From positions 45,595,813-45,659,812 of the forward strand of contig OY998176.1 in assembly GCA_963921935.1 (NCBI GenBank): DNA of 64,000 nt, in the 5' to 3' direction. Positions 10,339 to 21,007 of the stretch are shown here, piece after piece. A program made the position numbers and the translations under genes. Numbering within the stretch: position 1 is the first letter of the stretch; every line of letters begins with the position of its first letter. Source of the stretch: Galeruca laticollis (Eukaryota > Arthropoda > Insecta > Coleoptera > Chrysomelidae). Under the pieces are notes generated by a model. The model searched no databases, was not told the origin of the DNA, and worked only from the letters and a program-made list of their open reading frames with translations.

Positions 10339-10403
<65 letters not shown>
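10339..10403. repeat. (TA)n microsatellite with one TG interruption
   Basis: A TA run directly abutting the right arm of the palindrome. Confidence 0.95.
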
Positions 10404-10406
<3 letters not shown>

Positions 10407-11403
10407 ATTATATGAAATATTCAATTATAAACTTCAATAGGAAATATAATAAAAAGTAGAAAACTGTAATTAGTAGGTAATGTCAAACAAATAGAAATGT
10501 AACAGTTGACGACAGGTATACCAACGTAAAATGCAATTGGTATGAGATATTAGGAATAAAAATAAATGATTACCGATCTATTTATGTATAGCGATGTAGT
10601 AACTAAGAAGAAAATAAAAAATGAATTGTATCCATATGTATTATGTAAATATTTAGGTTGTAGAAAGTGAAAAATTTGTATATTTGCATTGACCAATCGG
10701 AAGATTTCAAATAATTGACTAACAAGAAAAACAATGATAAATACTATGTCAGTGAATAATTGAATGACGATAAGGTTATAGTGCATAAAAAACAATATAT
10801 AGTAGCAAGTCAGAAAAACAATAAAATGTTAATAAAACAAAGTGACAGTTGAACGATAATCAAAAGATTTTTCTAGAAAATTACGAGCTTCCGGTCATCA
10901 ATAAAAATTAAGAGTTGGCGGATAAAAAACGCGGCAGTGGACAGTCAAGCTTTGGTAAGAAGAGAAGCAAGAGTTAAATTGAATGTGATCCAGTTTTTAT
11001 AAAATTTTAAAGTAATAAGTGTTATATATGAAATATAAAAAAGGTCCAACAAATAGTAAAATCTAAATGAGTGCACAGACAAAATTAGTGTTAAAAAAAG
11101 TAAACCTGAGTAATAGAATTATCACCCGATAATACTAGGAAAAGAAATTGCATCATGGAGTGGGAAAGAGTCATGGATGTACACTGTTGAAGGCGTCAGA
11201 TTGTGAAAAATGCCTGTGGTGTGTTTAATTAATATATATTTTGGATCCAAAATTTGAGTAGTGAAAACAATAAATAATTAAATGATCATTTAAAATATAA
11301 ACACCTGTTAAAACAATTTGGAGTAATAGAAAAATGTAAAAACTCACCTAATAGAATTGTAGATACATGTATTATTCAGTTTGCGTTGCATGTTTTAATC
11401 ATA
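10404..11403. other. AT-rich repeat block up to the copia 5' LTR
   Basis: No gene. It carries anchors shared with 5690-6360 and is interrupted at its right end by the copia insertion; the block seems to resume at 16274. Confidence 0.45.
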
Positions 11404-11655
11404 TATATTGGTTATTAAGCAAAAATTATATTCAGATACTTAGATTGTTTATCCTAAATGGACTCGCCTTTCTAAAAGCAGAGTCAGGAGTTTTACAAAT
11501 AACGTATCGTGTTTAGTTTTTTTAAATTCGACTGTAACTAATATTCTATATCGTTAGTCGTTGCGAAGTAGTCCTAGAAAGACATACAAATTACGGCTTG
11601 AAGTAAATAAAACTATTTAGACTTTTTATCTGTGTTTCACTGAGATCCATTATAC
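11404..11655 (+). repeat. Copia 5' LTR
   Basis: Matches 16023-16273 throughout (GGTTATTAAGCAAAAATTAT ... GTTTCACTGAGATCCA). The end is placed at the last shared base, so it may be a few bases long. No clear primer-binding site was identified after it. Confidence 0.85.
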
Positions 11656-11727
11656 CTTTTATTAGGTTACCGATTGTGATTGTGCGTGAGTTTCAGTTGT
11701 TCAGTTGAAATAAAAAAATAAATAACA

Positions 11728-14700
11728 ATGGCGAGTGGCGCGTCAACTGTGATGAAACGGAATTTAAAACTCTTTAATGGAGAAAACTATTTAATGTGGA
11801 AATTTAGACTTTCGGAACAAGAAGGTGCGAGTAGAGTACTGAACGAGGATCCACCAGAACCACTTACTGATGAGTGGATAAAATGGGAGCGGTTTGCCAG
11901 AGGTACCTTGATTGAATATTTGGTCGATATCACACTGTCGCAATTACCCCCAGGACGGGCGACAGCTCGACAAATCTTAGAAAAGTTCGATGGACTAAAT
12001 GCTTGCAAAAAGGTATCCACACAACTATGTGTCCAAGATCGATTGTTTAACTGCAAACTAAAGCCTGATACATCAATGAAGAAACACATGCTGGAAATTG
12101 AAGAAATGGTGCGTGATTTAACTGCATGTGGCTTGGAAGTGAACGAGACAACTAAAGTATGGTATATGCTCAACTCACTACCTTTAAGTTATGCACCAAT
12201 TAAAGCTGCAATAAAAACAATGGCAGATGATAGACTTACATTGGCCTTTGTAAAAGGAATACTTCTTGAGCACGAGGAATATCTAGCGAGAGAGAATAAT
12301 GATACAACTAAAGCTCTTCATTTTCGTAGTACAAACGACAAAGGGTGGAAGAAAGAAAAACATTTTCTTAAAAATAAAACATTTAAAAACAAACAGGTGC
12401 AAAAATGTTTCCATTGTGGTAGGAAAAACCACCTTAAACGTGATTGCTTCTTCTACAAACAGAGTTTGAAGACGTATCAAAAACCTCACTATCAAAAGAA
12501 GAAAAACAATCATCAGGAGACTAGTGCTAATGTTTCTGCAGCAGTAGAAGAACCGTTTGCCTTTATGTGTACTAATGATTCAAATTACGAAAAAAAAGAA
12601 TCAGGACGTTTTATATTAGACTCTGGTGCGACCGAGCATATTATCAACGATTTGGGGCTCTTCACAGAACACAGACAGCTAGCGAAGCCAATTTGCATAA
12701 CTGTGGCGAAGAAAGGTGCAACCATCGAGGCGACACATATTGGGCAAGTGGAAATCAACACAACCCTTGGCTACAATGGAACATTGAAGGATGTCCTCTA
12801 CAGCAGCAGTGTACCTGCCAACCTCATCTCAGTGAGGCGTATCCAGGAGGCTGGGATGTCAGTCGTGTTCACGGAAACTGGCAACGTGGAAATCAAAAGG
12901 GGAAGCACGACAATGATAAAAGGTAAGCGCATAAATAATTTGTATATTATTGAGCTTATAATACAAAATGTGCGAAATACAGCACGGGCCGCAGGCCACG
13001 TGGCTGCTGTTAAAAGTATTGACAAAAATATATTGTGGCATGAACGAATGGGCCACATGAGTAAAGAAAAATTTTCAAAATTTAAAGAAAATGAACTTGC
13101 AAGTGATAATATTTATTTAAAAAATATAAATCCCATAAATTCAGTTTGTGAAGCGGGCATAAGCGGAAAACAAACACGCCTTCCTTTCGCCAAAATAAAA
13201 GATAAACGTCATATTAAAAGACCGCTATTTATTGTTCATTCAGACGTATGTGGTCCAATAACACCATCTACGATAGATGATAAAAATTATTTTGTAAACT
13301 TTATAGATGAATATACTCATTATACCGTAACCTATTTAATGTCAAAGAAATCTGAAGTCTTTACTTATTTTAAAGATTACGCTACAAAAGTTGAAGCCCA
13401 TTTTAATACGAAAATAGTCAATTTATATTGCGATAGCGGTCGAGAATATTTATCTGGCGAAATGAAGGAGTATTGTAAACAAAAAGGAATAACATATCAT
13501 CTTACGGTGCCATATACTCCACAACATAACGGTGTGGCGGAACGGATGAATCGAACTTTAACCGAAAAAGCACGTGCAATGGTATATAGCTCGGGTTTAG
13601 ACAAACGATTTTGGGGCGAAGCAGTTTTAACTGCAACTTACTTAGTAAATAGGTCACCTACTAAAGCCATAAAATTTAATAAAACTCCCTACGAGATGTG
13701 GCATGATAGAAAACCGAAATTAAGTATTTTAAAAATATTTGGCTGTACAGCTTATGTACATAATAAAACAAAAACAAAAAAAACTGATAGTAAATCATCT
13801 AAGGGAATTTTTGTGGGTTACGTGCCAAATGGATATAAGATTTTTGATTCAGAATCGAAAAAATTCATAGTTGCACGAGATGTAATTTTTGATGAAATTA
13901 CATACAAAACATCAAGACAAGAAATCGATGATCAAATAAAAATTGGTGGCAAAAATGTATCAATAGGAACAGATAATTTATCAGCAGGAGGTAATGCTGA
14001 TAGTGATGCTGGTGATAAAATCTCTCCTGGTAAAACGGATAATAAAATATGCGATCAAACCCTTATAAAAAAGGTTGTCCCTGAAAATTGCATTAAAGGT
14101 CAAACATTTAAAATAAAGGATGTCCCTGAACATATAAGTACGAACTCAGATAGTTCTGATATAACTCCGTGTAAATTAAGAAAGTTAAATAATAATGCGC
14201 AGGATATAAGAAGGAGTGAGAGATTAAAAGCTAAACCAATAATATCTTACGATTGCGAAGAAGAAGATGATTTTGAATTTAAAAATTACTTAATAGCTGG
14301 TCAAATATTCGAAAATGAAATTCCAAAGTGTTTTCAAGATGTAGCTAAAAGTAAATTTAGAGTTGAATGGGAAAAAGCCATAAAAGATGAGTTAAAATCA
14401 GTAGATCAAAATAAAACGTGGACGCTAGTACAAAAGCCAAATAACGTAAATATCGTCGACTGCAAATGGGTGTTTACAATAAAAGGCGATAGTAATGGAA
14501 ATTGGGTCAAATATAAAGCTCGCTTGGTAGCGCGTGGTTTTAGCCAAAGAAAAATGTTAGATTACGATGAAACGTTCGCGCCGGTAGCGCGAATCAGCAC
14601 TTTTAGATGCTTGCTTGTGTTCGCAAATCAAAATGAGCTGTTAGTTCATCAAATGGATGTGAAGACAGCATTTTTGAATGGAACATTAAAAGAAAACATT

Positions 14701-15621
14701 TACATGAGAGTACCTGACGGTGTTGTAGTTAATGCAAATAATGTTATATGTAAATTAAATAAGTCTTTATACGGCTTAAAACAATCTGCTCGATGTTGGT
14801 TTGAATATTTTAATAACGTATTAATTGAAAAAGGATTTGTAAATTCAGCAGCAGATAATTGTTTATATTTTTTGAACAGAGGAAATGTCAATAAAAATAT
14901 CTACGTAATTTTATATGTGGATGATTTAGTGATTACAACTAAAGATAACAATACAATGAATAATTTTAAACAGTTTTTAATGAAACAATTTGATATGGTT
15001 GATTTACAAGAAATTAATTATTTTTTGGGTATAAGAATAAGCAGATCAAACTCAGAAATTTCACTTGATCAAACAACGTACTTAAAGTCTGTATTACAAA
15101 AATATAATATGAGTAATTGCAACCCCGTCAGTACACCATTACCAGTAAAATTAAACTATACCGCATTAAATTCAGAGGATAGTTATGATGCATCTTGTAG
15201 AAATGTAATTGGCTGTTTAATGTACGAAATGCTGTGCACACGTCCCGATCTGTGTACAGCGGTAAATTTACTAAGTAGGTACCAAACTAAAAATAATAAA
15301 GAATTATGGTTATGCTTAAAGCGGGTATTAAGATATGTAAAAGGAACGATTAATATTAAATTGGTATATAGAAGAATTGACAATTATGCACAAATATTAA
15401 CAGGGTATGTTGATGCTGATTGGGCAAATAATGAAGTTGATCGCCGAAGTACAACGGGCTGTATATTTAAACTGTATGACAATTGTATAGTAACTTGGAT
15501 TACACGGCGACAGAATTCGGTTGCAGCGTCGTCAACCGAAGCGGAATATATGGCCGTTTTTGAGGCTGTAAAAGAAGATCTTTATTTGTCAGTATTAATG
15601 TCAATATGTTTAAACCAATAA
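11728..15621 (+). CDS. Copia gag-pol polyprotein (1297 codons, broken near the end)
   Basis: This polyprotein supplies capsid-like protein, protease, integrase, reverse transcriptase and RNase H. Gag occupies the first 290 residues or so and carries a zinc knuckle CFHCGRKNHLKRDC at about 227-240. The protease box DSGATEH is at about 298. GAG-pre-integrase has WHERMGHMS. The integrase D-D-E lies at about 505 (HSDVCGP), 568 (YCDSGREYL) and 603 (NGVAERMNR). RT shows KTAFLNG and YVDDLVI near 1063-1069. RNase H shows GYVDADWA and SSTEAEY. The integrase zinc site reads CEAG where C-x2-C is usual, so the second Cys is lost. ATG at 11728 follows AACA, a fair start context. The frame breaks in RNase H at about 15600. 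Confidence 0.93.
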   Translation: MASGASTVMKRNLKLFNGENYLMWKFRLSEQEGASRVLNEDPPEPLTDEWIKWERFARGTLIEYLVDITLSQLPPGRATARQILEKFDGLNACKKVSTQLCVQDRLFNCKLKPDTSMKKHMLEIEEMVRDLTACGLEVNETTKVWYMLNSLPLSYAPIKAAIKTMADDRLTLAFVKGILLEHEEYLARENNDTTKALHFRSTNDKGWKKEKHFLKNKTFKNKQVQKCFHCGRKNHLKRDCFFYKQSLKTYQKPHYQKKKNNHQETSANVSAAVEEPFAFMCTNDSNYEKKESGRFILDSGATEHIINDLGLFTEHRQLAKPICITVAKKGATIEATHIGQVEINTTLGYNGTLKDVLYSSSVPANLISVRRIQEAGMSVVFTETGNVEIKRGSTTMIKGKRINNLYIIELIIQNVRNTARAAGHVAAVKSIDKNILWHERMGHMSKEKFSKFKENELASDNIYLKNINPINSVCEAGISGKQTRLPFAKIKDKRHIKRPLFIVHSDVCGPITPSTIDDKNYFVNFIDEYTHYTVTYLMSKKSEVFTYFKDYATKVEAHFNTKIVNLYCDSGREYLSGEMKEYCKQKGITYHLTVPYTPQHNGVAERMNRTLTEKARAMVYSSGLDKRFWGEAVLTATYLVNRSPTKAIKFNKTPYEMWHDRKPKLSILKIFGCTAYVHNKTKTKKTDSKSSKGIFVGYVPNGYKIFDSESKKFIVARDVIFDEITYKTSRQEIDDQIKIGGKNVSIGTDNLSAGGNADSDAGDKISPGKTDNKICDQTLIKKVVPENCIKGQTFKIKDVPEHISTNSDSSDITPCKLRKLNNNAQDIRRSERLKAKPIISYDCEEEDDFEFKNYLIAGQIFENEIPKCFQDVAKSKFRVEWEKAIKDELKSVDQNKTWTLVQKPNNVNIVDCKWVFTIKGDSNGNWVKYKARLVARGFSQRKMLDYDETFAPVARISTFRCLLVFANQNELLVHQMDVKTAFLNGTLKENIYMRVPDGVVVNANNVICKLNKSLYGLKQSARCWFEYFNNVLIEKGFVNSAADNCLYFLNRGNVNKNIYVILYVDDLVITTKDNNTMNNFKQFLMKQFDMVDLQEINYFLGIRISRSNSEISLDQTTYLKSVLQKYNMSNCNPVSTPLPVKLNYTALNSEDSYDASCRNVIGCLMYEMLCTRPDLCTAVNLLSRYQTKNNKELWLCLKRVLRYVKGTINIKLVYRRIDNYAQILTGYVDADWANNEVDRRSTTGCIFKLYDNCIVTWITRRQNSVAASSTEAEYMAVFEAVKEDLYLSVLMSICLNQ

Positions 15622-15854
15622 TTTGATATGAAGACAACCAAAGTTGTATAGCAATGTCAAATAATCCCGTAAGTCACAAACGTTCTAAACATATAGACAT
15701 TAAATACCATTTTACGAGGGAACAAGTAGAGAACAAAATTATTTGTTTGAAATATTTGTCTACAGGTAATCAAGAAGCTGATTTGTTGACAAAGTCGTTG
15801 CCACCACAGCAGTTCAAGGAACTGAGAAAGAAAATGGGATTAGAAGAAAAATAA
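15622..15854 (+). pseudogene. Copia RNase H C-terminal remainder (out of frame)
   Basis: The end of the copia RNase H continues in another frame: YEDNQSCIAMSNNP, HKRSKHIDIKYHF and ADLLTKSLPP are standard landmarks of this end. A TGA codon stands just before YEDNQ. So one frameshift plus one stop separate about 75 residues from the rest. Everything upstream is open, so the damage looks recent. Confidence 0.85.
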
Positions 15855-16022
15855 TGTTCACATTATAAAATTCTTTTTATTACTGATTTAGAAATTTAAG
15901 TGTTAATGATCTGGTTAGGTTTTGTGGGGTTTCTCTAACCCAAGCAACAGATATTGGATCATTGTGAATTCCCCAGAAAGCCGTAAAGTAATAAGTTTTT
16001 CCTCATATATTTTTTGAGGGGG

Positions 16023-16273
16023 TGTATTGATTATTAAGCAAAAATTATATTCAGATACAGATTGTTTATCCTAAATGGACTCGCCTTTCTAAAAGCCGAG
16101 TCAGGAGTTTTACAAATAACGTATCGTGTTTAGTTTTCTTTAAATTCGACTGTAACTAATATTCTATATAGTTAGTCGTTGCGAAGTAGTCCTAGAAAGA
16201 CATACAAATTACGGCTTGAAGTAAATAAAACTATTTAGACTTTTTATCTGTGTTTCACTGAGATCCACTATAC
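16023..16273 (+). repeat. Copia 3' LTR
   Basis: Begins TGTATTGATTATTAAGC directly after the purine run GAGGGGG and ends near GAGATCCACTATAC. Near-identical to 11404-11655. Confidence 0.85.
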
Positions 16274-17208
16274 TATATATAAAACTTTCCACATATAGTA
16301 ACAAGGCACAACTATTTTCAGTTTATCACATGCACAAAGTTTATAATATGTTAAGATTTTTTAAGATTAAATAAAGTAGATTGAAAAATCAAAGCTATCC
16401 ACTCCATTACACGATTTGGTTTAAACTAAAATAGTTCGAAATATTTCAATAATACCTTTTAGAGTAACAAGAAAAAAGTTACAATATTTGAATATTTTTA
16501 GAAACAGATGTTTCGCTTTCAGAGAAAAATAAACTTCCCAAACGATTATGTAAATTTATGCTAATGAGTCTGCATGGCCGTCTCAAAACAATTAATACTT
16601 TTCAAGGTTTTATAATAGTTGTGTGTTGTGGAAATTTGGATATATAAAAGCCATTTTGTATTTTATGGTTATAAGGATATTTCGTATATTTTTGAAAACA
16701 AGATAATCATTTATTTTTTTATAATACTCATATGAATCCACAAAGGATCTGCTTATTATATGAATCCAATTTTAACTAAATAATCTCAACAAACGAAAAA
16801 GGGAAGGTTTCTAACAAATTTTCTGTAATAAATATGTATAAAGCGTCGACTGTATTTCTTTATGAGTAACCAATTTTTTTTAAATTTCGTTTTTTCATAT
16901 ATATAAAATAAATTTTCATTGAGTAGTGATGTTGATTTTTTTATAACTACGCCCAGGAACCCTACTGAGAGAAAGAGTGGTAGATAAATAGGAGTAGCTG
17001 AGGTAAAATTTTAAATTAAATGAAACTACGTGATTCAAAATAGCTGGATGAACAGGACAAAATATAATCAATAATAATATAAATATTTTTTAACGTATTA
17101 ATTAGCTAGCCAATAGTATTAATTCTGCACAATTATTATTTCAACATTACATTGCATTTCATATTCAATTTAAATTCTCAATTATAATAATCCACAATAA
17201 TTAACATT
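16274..17208. other. AT-rich repeat block resuming after copia
   Basis: No gene. ATTATGTAAATTTATGCTAATGAG near 16540 resembles ATTATGCAAATGAGCTTCATAGGCG near 6755, which supports continuity with the 5389-7189 family. Confidence 0.4.
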
Positions 17209-17263
17209 CCCAAGTGGAGCATTAATATAAATCCACTATAAATTGTCGATCCCAACGTGGGGC
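17209..17263 (-). repeat. Two tRNA-Lys 3'-end-like motifs beside (TA)n
   Basis: On the minus strand the better copy (17246-17263) reads TTGCCCCACGTTGGGATCG. A weaker copy lies at 17207-17220. The string GCCCCACGTTGGGCGCCA is the known 3' end of a tRNA-Lys; the first 13 bases match here. A (TA)n tract follows at 17330. Confidence 0.5.
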
Positions 17264-17322
17264 AATTAAATAATAGATCAAATAATAACATAAATAAACA
17301 ATAATAAATTGCCAAGTATAAT

Positions 17323-17329
<7 letters not shown>

Positions 17330-17389
<60 letters not shown>
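17330..17389. repeat. (TA)n microsatellite
   Basis: A 60-bp TA run at the right edge of the block carrying the tRNA-Lys-like motifs. Confidence 0.95.
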
Positions 17390-17392
<3 letters not shown>

Positions 17393-17784
17393 ATTGGTTT
17401 CTATATTTATTTATTATTTGAAACTGAAAAAATCATTAAGCATGTATAACAACTCTATCAAAGGGTAGGGTTCAATTGCGCCATTCAAATTTACTCTAAT
17501 TATTGGATTGTGAAATTAAATTGAACAAGCTTATGACTTCAGGAATTTTTTTTAATTAGGTATAGAAGTTTTTTAACAGAAAATGTGTTACGTATAAATA
17601 AATACAATTTTTTATGACAATTAAAAAGTTTGATTAATTACTCAGCATGAATGCATTCCTCAATTTAGAAATAAAAGCCTAATGAAATTTTAGAGATCTC
17701 TAATAAAATATTTTAAAACGGTACCTTCTATTTTCTAAGTTTCTATTCACTTCAAACTAATCTTCAATCTCAATTTCTTTCTGT

Positions 17785-18190
17785 TCTAGTGTCCAAAATA
17801 TTATTGACGGTTCTTAAATTTACCCGCAATGTCTCAATTTCCTCCTCAGATATATATCCTTTAACTGGATGTACGATTATCTTCTATCTTCTTAGTATTA
17901 TTATGAAATTGGTTTAAATGTCTTTGTTCATTAAATATAAACGTTTGATATCTTCCTTATTGTCGAAATGAATTACAATATCACTTGCCTCTTTTTTGAC
18001 GTTTTTTACATCCGCATGACTTTTTTCTCCTCGATATACAATTATCTTCTAATTCCTATTATTAGTATAAAATTGGTTTAAATTTCTTTCTGCAGTACTT
18101 TAAATATAAACTTTTTGAATCGTCCTTATTGACGAGTTAAATTATATTATCACCAGCTCTTTGACGTTTTAAATCGCACTGACGTTTTTT
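17785..18190 (-). pseudogene. Unrecognised decayed coding sequence, duplicated in tandem
   Basis: The minus strand holds two related protein-like tracts. The better one reads IVIHFDNKEDIKRLYLMNKDI, then, after stops, YISEEEIETLRVNLRTVNN (about 17785-18000). The other (about 18045-18190) has the parallel text KDDSKSLYLKY. Both are followed by ACCAATTTTATA-like DNA, so the unit was duplicated at DNA level. I do not recognise the family. Charged, helix-like composition and shared spacing argue for former coding function; many stops argue that it is dead. Confidence 0.35.
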
Positions 18191-18562
18191 ATCCCCATCA
18201 TAATCTACCTCGTTCCGGGTTGCTAGCGAAACTAATCTCTCTATCGTATGAACTGTATAAATATTGTCTTTGTTGACGATTGGCTGTTTATATTACATTA
18301 AACCATTCATTTCTAAAGCCGTATATAAAGCATGAAAATAACATTTTATTATTAGAAATTAGAATATATACCAATGAAGATTTTTATACATATGAATATT
18401 AACATAACTTATTTACTATTTATTAAAAATTTCTGAAATCCCTTGCATAAAACAACATAATTACTAACTATATGAAAATTTGACGTGTTTCTTTTAAATT
18501 ATTTTGAATTTCATTCTAATTTCAACGAATTATTTTGAAATTACATCATGTACTGAATCAGA

Positions 18563-18697
18563 TTACAATATTTTCGATTCTGATGGTTCAAAGAGTATAT
18601 CGTCTGTTTCAATATCTTTGGTCAGATTTTCTTCAGTATTGTGGTGAGGATTTTGTTCACTGTTTTTACTATCAGCATCTGTAATTGATTTAGACAT
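18563..18697 (-). other. Possible small acidic ORF (44 codons), function unknown
   Basis: An ATG-to-stop frame starts MSKSITDADSKN and ends SESKIL. It is rich in Ser, Asp, Glu and Asn, as in disordered N-termini. It lies upstream, on the same strand, of the decayed coding tract at 17785-18190, so it could be a leading exon of the same lost gene. No family is recognised, and chance is quite possible. Confidence 0.2.
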
Positions 18698-19001
18698 GTT
18701 TTTTTTACAATTTATAAATATTCGTTAAAATGATGGCTAATAAAGTACAAGATGGAAAAATCAATATGACTTATTTCACTAATACTATTAATCCTTATTA
18801 AATTGAATACAACCAAATGAAACTGCTTCAATATATATGAAACTATATATATATACTTTTTCTATTCAGGCGACTTTGACAAGGGCACGTCTCCATCACA
18901 GAATCCATTTTGTTGTGATTCGTTGTTTATACCATACACGTGTATAATCTTTGTATCATACTCTGTTGATTTTTGTGTAGAACTGGTTTTGAATCATCAA
19001 A

Positions 19002-19887
19002 ATGAATTATGAAGAGGTGTTTTTTATAGAAATAATCGAAAGGTTTCCATGTATTAGGGATTTAAAAGATCCCTCGCATAAAAATAAAGTCGCGATAGAA
19101 GCGGCTTGGTCCTCAATTGCCGACGTGGTCGAGGAAAGTGGTGAGTTTTTTCAAAATATTTATATAACTTGAGGTCTATTAATTATCTACTGTTTTATTT
19201 TTCAAGTTGAAAAGTGTCAGGAGCCCTGGAAGAGTATTCGCATGAAATATCTCAGGGAGAGGAAATTAATTAAGATATGACATCAGGATCCGCAAGCTAC
19301 ACCGGAAACTGGGAGCTCTTCCAGAAACTTGGCTTCCTGGCACCTCATGTGCAAATCAGAAGGTAAGGCGAAAATCTCGAAAAAGTTGTTGCCCGGTTGG
19401 GGCCTTGAGATTTAATTTATATAATTTTCAGAACTAAAAGCAACTTCATGCTAAAAAGAAAAGCAGAGAATATCTCTGGTCCATCAAAAGGATGGAGGAT
19501 GAGACATTATTAAATCCTGGTAGCTCAGAATCTTATAGCAGAACTACATCTCCTGAAGGTAGCAACGTAGAAGGAAGAAAGTCTACAGAAGAACCATCGT
19601 TAGTAGCTGCCTTTGTCGTCTCCCTGTTTGGAGCATCTAAGCACATCAACACAAATTTTCTCAACAAAGATACCTAGTAGTTTAAGGCGGAAAAGAAATA
19701 GATCAGCAGCGAAGAGATGGGAAGGACGGAGATATAGACAAAATTGAAAATACTGTCGCGACAGTTGGAGAGAGCCTACAACAGTTTTTAAGGCAAACTC
19801 AGGATCACTTAAATGAAGAGGATCGGCACTTCGCTCTCAGTCTAGCAGGGGCACTCGCTAAAATTAAAAATAAAAATTACTTTTAAA
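19002..19887 (+). pseudogene. MADF-BESS type DNA-binding protein gene, decayed
   Basis: MADF-BESS proteins (Adf-1 family) bind DNA through an N-terminal MADF domain and contact partners through a C-terminal BESS motif. Exon 1 (19002-19140) encodes the MADF start, with FIEIIERFPCIRDLKDPSH and AAWSSIADVV. A GTGAGT donor and TTCAAG acceptor bound a 66-bp intron, and exon 2 (from 19207) continues PWKSIRMKYLRERK. An in-frame TGA near 19278 ends it early. A second intron (GTAAGG to TTTCAG, 19363-19431) follows. The last 50 codons (to 19887) contain RHFALSLAGALAKI, a BESS-like motif. Several stops lie between. It is a dead gene or a transposon-carried copy; MADF genes do travel with some DNA transposons. 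Confidence 0.6.
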
Positions 19888-20904
19888 AGCCAGGTCTTTA
19901 ACAATGGCTGCTGAGTGTTTTGACTGAGACGATGAGTGAAAAGTTGTTTTTTGTGTGTATTACAGTATTGTAGATTTCAAGTATGTATTTTTATGTAATA
20001 AATATGAATAATTTATAATTCATTTTGAATAATAAGTTTATATATTATTGTCCTTAACAGTCAACTCACTATTGCAACTTTTTTCAGGTATTAGTGCAAA
20101 GATTATTAGTTTGAAATGCAGGCTAAATAGGGGAAAATAAGAAATTGACAGTAATATAAATTCATCATTTCTGTATACTTTATTCTAATCTTAAACATTA
20201 ACCAACATCTACAAGAAGTTGACACTTCTTTAAACAAAAAATACATGTGTTTAAATAATCACTTTCTTCCGAAGAATCATTTTATTTGCTTAGGGTCCAA
20301 AGTACACCACCGATTATCAAAAATATAACTTTTTCTGGAGAATACAAAAATTCAATAATATACAAGGCATTCCATAAAAAAAGTTATAACCTTATCTCAT
20401 TGTTCCAATGTTTTGTCAGTTATTTTTGGATCATATTTATTATTCGATTAGGTATTTTGGATTTTTGGAAATATACAAGGAATGTCAAAAAACAGCCCTT
20501 GTTCAGTTTATACTGGATGAGATGTACATTAAGAAAGTTTTGTGAAAAAAAAATAAAGCAATACTTACATTAACATTTAGAATACCTTTTGGGAAGGGTG
20601 ACAGGAATCTTAAATAATTTAAAATCAATAATAAGAAAGGTTAAATTTAGATACACATTTCAAAATTACAAAAATTCAGCTATAATTAAAAATTTTAACT
20701 TATGAAGAAAATAAAGCGATAAACATATTAGTTGGTATACCTTCAAACTAAATTTGAGTATATAAAAAAATTAAATTGTGTGAAAGTGTTGTTTTTGTTT
20801 AGTATCGTGTCTGTGTGTTGTTACAGAAAAATAACAGGTTTTGTTTTATTTAAACTGCATCCATAATATACATATAAAACACCGGATACAAACTAAAAAA
20901 AACA

Positions 20905-20908
<4 letters not shown>
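19888..20908. other. AT-rich noncoding stretch
   Basis: AATAAATATGAATAA near 19997 could be the poly(A) region of the MADF-BESS pseudogene. No protein is recognised in the rest. Confidence 0.4.

Positions 20909-20949
<41 letters not shown>
20909..20949. repeat. (TA)n microsatellite
   Basis: A TA run at the left edge of a minus-strand Penelope-like pseudo-LTR. Confidence 0.95.
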
Positions 20950-20954
<5 letters not shown>

Positions 20955-21007
20955 ACTTTTTTATTGGGGAATGCGGCAATGTGAGAAAGAAAACTCTATT
21001 TAGTTAA

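Larger units (their letters stand above)
9873..10339. repeat. 467-bp palindrome of two head-to-head hammerhead units
   Basis: The left arm (9873-10105) and right arm (10107-10339) are reverse complements around a single central base at 10106. I found no mismatch along the arms where I compared them. Each arm carries one hammerhead-like motif. Arm sequence is a diverged version of the 53.6-54.8 kb units: GAGTTTTCA/AAACTCGGGATCTTCC, AACATCTTTGCTCCCAA, then the ribozyme-like part, then GTTACCACTC. (TA)n tracts lie just outside both ends. Confidence 0.9.
11404..16273 (+). mobile_element. Ty1/copia LTR retrotransposon, near full length
   Basis: About 4.87 kb, with two LTRs of about 251 bp, one long gag-pol frame and a polypurine tract (GAGGGGG, 16016-16022) touching the 3' LTR. 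The LTRs differ at only about seven positions by eye, so the insertion is fairly recent. The edges lie in TATA-rich DNA, so the exact ends and a target duplication could not be fixed. The 3' LTR begins with TG; in the 5' LTR that position reads TA. Confidence 0.88.
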
